This document shows, one piece after another, positions 61,388 through 64,000 of a DNA stretch of 64,000 nucleotides. A program made the translations under genes and the position numbers. Positions within the stretch are counted from its first letter, which is position 1. Each line of letters begins with the position of its first letter. Source of the DNA: Neodontobutis hainanensis. Taxonomy: Eukaryota; Chordata; Actinopteri; Gobiiformes; Odontobutidae. Below the pieces are notes generated by a model. It did not search any database and had not been told where the DNA came from. It was given only the letters and a program-made list of their open reading frames with translations. Location of the stretch: assembly GCA_024349245.1 (NCBI GenBank), contig JALDNG010000006.1:795501-859500 (forward strand), written 5' to 3'.

Positions 61388-61682
61388 GGGCCCAGTGTCT
61401 CAGGTGGTAGAGCAGCTCGTGTGTCCTTGGGCTAGACACTTCACCCACCTGGTCTCCAGTGTCCGTAGCACGGGTGTATGAATGTGTGTGATTGTAGGGG
61501 TGAGTTTGGTTGTGGTCGGTGAAGGCCATGATTGCCGTGTGTATGGCAGCCCCCCTCTCTGTCTCCCAGAGTGTGAATGTGTGTGAATGTTTGTGAATGT
61601 GTGTGAATGGAAGCATAACGTAAAGCACTTTGGGTGCCCGAGAAGGGTACAAAAAGCAATATATAAATGCATGCCCTTTACA
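61388..61682 (+). mobile_element. tRNA-derived SINE with L2-type tail
   Basis: The head has an A-box-like TCTCAGGTGGTAGAGCAG. The body has CTTGGGCTAGACACTTCACC, and the 3' end TAAAGCACTTTGGGTGCCCG and AATATATAAATGCA, the tail shared by L2-mobilised teleost SINEs. Degenerate TGTGTGAATG repeats lie between. Confidence 0.75.
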
Positions 61683-62019
61683 ATTTAACTGCTGATAGCA
61701 TATTCCGAGAATGTGTGTAACCTGGCTATCGACTGAGCAAATATTTGCTGAATTATATGTATCTATCATTTATAAAAAAAGCTGAAAATAAGATAAAAAA
61801 TTAAGTACATATTTATACAAGCCTAACAGGCTACTTTTTTGTATACTGGAAATGATTACACTGAAGTTTTACATGAATTGAAAAATGTGGTGTTTGGCAG
61901 TTCCAATGAGTAATGGTACATTTATACATCACAATGGATGTTTATCTGTCATTGTTTGTGCAGAATTTGTGATTTTTTTTGGAAAAAATTTGGAGAATAT
62001 TAATAAAAAAAAAGGTTTA

Positions 62020-62095
62020 AGTAAAAGCATCTGGACTCAAGGTGAAGACGTTTTGTCTCTTATTCCAAGAGACTATCAATTCTGAGATCAACTGG
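62020..62095 (-). repeat. Dispersed fish repeat fragment, second copy
   Basis: The reverse complement matches the sequence at 18,090-18,180 (shared AGACAAAACGTCTTCA and GTCCAGATG...TTTACTT). It abuts the foldback element starting at 62,091. Confidence 0.55.
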
Positions 62096-62253
62096 TAAGA
62101 GAGCTGAGCTTATATCCTTAACGACTCCCACATCAGGAGTCACACTTCCCTTTCATGGCCAAGGACCATGAGACCAGAACAGCCTGATCCATTAAGTTTG
62201 GTTTCAGGGGAAACCCCTCCCTCTAGAGATTTAAGCTCAGCTCTCTTACCAGT
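62091..62253. mobile_element. 163-bp foldback/MITE with 23-bp terminal inverted repeats
   Basis: The left end ACTGGTAAGAGAGCTGAGCT (62091-62113) and right end AGCTCAGCTCTCTTACCAGT (62231-62253) are inverted repeats matching at 22 of 23 positions. The 117-bp interior has no ORF. Confidence 0.7.
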
Positions 62254-62289
62254 TTAAATCATAATGACAACAGAAACTACCCAAATAAC

Positions 62290-64000
62290 CTTGATAAAAA
62301 GTTTATATGCCCAAGTTCTTAATACTGTGTATTGCCACCTTTAACATCAATGACAGCTTGAAGTCTTTTGTGGAAGTTGTGGATGAGGCTCTGTATTTTC
62401 TCAGATGGTAAAGCTGCCCATTGTTCCCGGCAAAAAGCCTCCAGTTGCTGTATATTCTTGGGCTGTCTTGCATGAACTGCACGTTTGAGATTTCCCTGGA
62501 GTAGCTCAATGATATTTAGGTCAGGAGACTGAGATAGCCAGTCCAGAACCTTCACTTTATGCTGCTGTAGCCAATGAAGGGTTGACTGGCCTTGTGCTTT
62601 GGATCGTTGACATGTTGGAACGTCCAAGTCTGTCCATGCTCAGTTTCCGGGCTGATGAGTGCAAAATTTCCTCCATTTTCTGATAACATGCTGCATTTAT
62701 CTTGCCATCAATTTTGACCACGTTTCTTGTGCCTTTGTAGCTCACACATCCCAATAACATCACAAATCCATAGAATGATCTTTCATCATAGGCTTTGTTG
62801 ACTCCTCCAAATGTAACGTTTATGGTTGTGGCTAAAAAGTTTAATTTTACATTTATATTTACATTTAGTCATTTAGCAGACGCTTAAAGCAACTTACAAA
62901 TGAGGAAAATAGTTAAAGCCCAGCACATATACAAAGTTAAGAATTTAAAGAAAAGAGACAGAAAGCCAGTGGAATTCAGTGTTTGTCAATTAGGTGTTGA
63001 TGGAAGAGATTTTTTTTAAATGGCTACATAATCTGCTGATCTTGTAGGAGCAGGTAGATCATTCCACCATAGTGGAACGGATCCAGAAAAGGTACAAAGG
63101 AGTGATTTTTTTCCTTTTTGGGTACCACCAGACGTAGTTCATTTGCAGAGTGCAGAGATCTGGCAGGAACATAGGTCTGCATTAGTGAGTGAAGATTTGA
63201 GGGTGCGGAACAAGTGGTGGTCTTGTAGGCCAAGAGCATAGCTGCATTGCAATAATCCAGGTTGGATAAGACAAGAACCTGGACTAGGATTTGTGTAGAG
63301 TGCTCAGATAGGAAAAGTCAAATTTTTCCTAATGATGTAGAAGATGAATCTACAGGGCCAGGTGGTGCTGTCAACATGACAGTTGACAGTGTATGGTGTA
63401 ATGGTTGATGAGCCTAGTTGAATGGAGAGGATGTGGTAGTTCTTTGGTTAGCCTCATCTCTCCAGATTACTTTGTTCCAGAAGTTTTGAGGCTTGTCTCT
63501 GTGCTGTTTGCTAGAATGGCTTTCTCAACCATGCAGCCCATTTTTCTTCAAGTGCCTCCTTATTGTGCATTTTGAAGCAGTCGTACCACTTTTTTCAGAG
63601 TCCAATATTTCAGCTGAAGTTATCTGTGGATTTTTCTTTGCGTAAGAACAATTTTACTGGCAGTTGTGGCAGTTTTTGTTGGTCTACCTGAACTTGGTTT
63701 GGTTTGAACAGAATCCTTCATTTTCCACTTCTTTATTAGAGTGTGAACACTGCTGATTGGCATTATCAGTTCTTTTCTTGTTTTATACAGTTCAATTAAC
63801 TTTTCCTGCAGATCCGTTGACAATTCTTTTGCTTTTCCCATGGCTCAGAATAAAAAAACATCAGTGCCGCACTGGATGAAAGATGCAAGGGTTTGTCAGG
63901 AGCCCAGAAACTCACTGACCTTTTATACACACACACTGATTACAAGCAAACAGATCACAGGTGAGGATGGTTACCTTTAGTAGCCATTCAAACCTGTGTT
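62290..64000 (-). pseudogene. Tc1/mariner element split by an insertion; runs off the right edge
   Basis: On the minus strand the start ATG at 63841 begins MGKAKELSTDLQEKLIELYK, a Tc1 N-terminus. After about 130 codons with lesions it reaches VIWRDEA (the WSDE block), then an insertion, then KLNFLATT, GGVNKAYDERSFYGFVMLLG, and the C-terminal WLSQSPDLNIIELLQGNLKR with FHKRLQAVI near 62,340. Frameshifts between blocks make it non-functional. The right terminal repeat is at or beyond the edge. Confidence 0.85.
62847..63442. mobile_element. About 600-bp repeat inserted into the Tc1 element
   Basis: It interrupts the transposase between the WSDE-type block and the KIELF-type block. It begins with ACATTTAGTCATTTAGCAGA followed by CGCTTAAAGCAACTTACAAA, a very common teleost repeat motif. 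It continues with TTGTAGGAGCAGGTAGATCA and GGTACCACCAGACGTAGTTC. The boundaries are approximate. Confidence 0.65.

Overview
The window is vertebrate, almost certainly teleost fish, nuclear DNA. It has AT-rich introns with canonical GT-AG junctions and fish-type mobile elements (Tc1/mariner copies, tRNA-derived SINEs, an L2/Rex-like LINE, MITEs). It carries three recognisable protein-coding genes: PLD1 (phospholipase D1), GHSR (growth hormone secretagogue / ghrelin receptor) and FNDC3B (fibronectin type III domain containing 3B). These three are neighbours on human 3q26.31, so the window is a compact block of conserved synteny. Gene identities rest on reading the translations and recalling the families; no database search was run.

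Layout. 1-1,531: no coding sequence, probably intron; the catalytic second half of PLD1 lies off the left edge. 1,532-9,088 (minus): 16 PLD1 coding exons, 682 codons in one frame, covering the N-terminus, PX domain, PH domain, first HKD motif, loop, and the start of the second catalytic half. 9,089-13,613: probably the first PLD1 intron. A CCAAT/GC-box cluster near 13,640-13,690 is a candidate PLD1 promoter. 15,106-15,120: E-box plus TATA box, a candidate GHSR promoter. 15,879-17,401 (plus): the complete two-exon GHSR, 368 residues. 17,402-20,180: GHSR 3'UTR and intergenic DNA. 20,184-64,000 (minus): FNDC3B, tail-to-tail with GHSR, with a long 3'UTR and 20 coding exons (943 codons) that encode all nine FN3 domains and the C-terminal membrane anchor. 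The 5' exons for the proline-rich N-terminus are not visible and probably lie off the right edge.

The accessory content is in FNDC3B introns. A composite repeat array of 8.2 kb (32,074-40,234) has four head-body units in series followed by three 54-bp tails. This is the pattern expected if a Helitron-like element repeatedly inserted into the TAA microsatellite of an earlier copy. An 89-bp copy of an FNDC3B exon plus its 5' splice site sits in inverted orientation in an upstream intron (48,248-48,336), so it lies within the same pre-mRNA as its complement. A decayed LINE (about 49.2-51.36 kb), a MITE-like element (45.0-45.6 kb), a truncated Tc1 (56.0-56.9 kb), SINEs (28.3 and 61.4 kb), a 163-bp foldback MITE (62.1 kb) and a second Tc1 split by an insertion (62.3 kb to the right edge) make up most of the rest.

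The three genes are not a functional unit: PLD1 is a signalling phospholipase, GHSR the ghrelin receptor, and FNDC3B an ER-anchored FN3 protein. Exon boundaries were set by consensus splice sites plus frame continuity. All exon lengths agree with the phases, which strongly supports the two long gene models.
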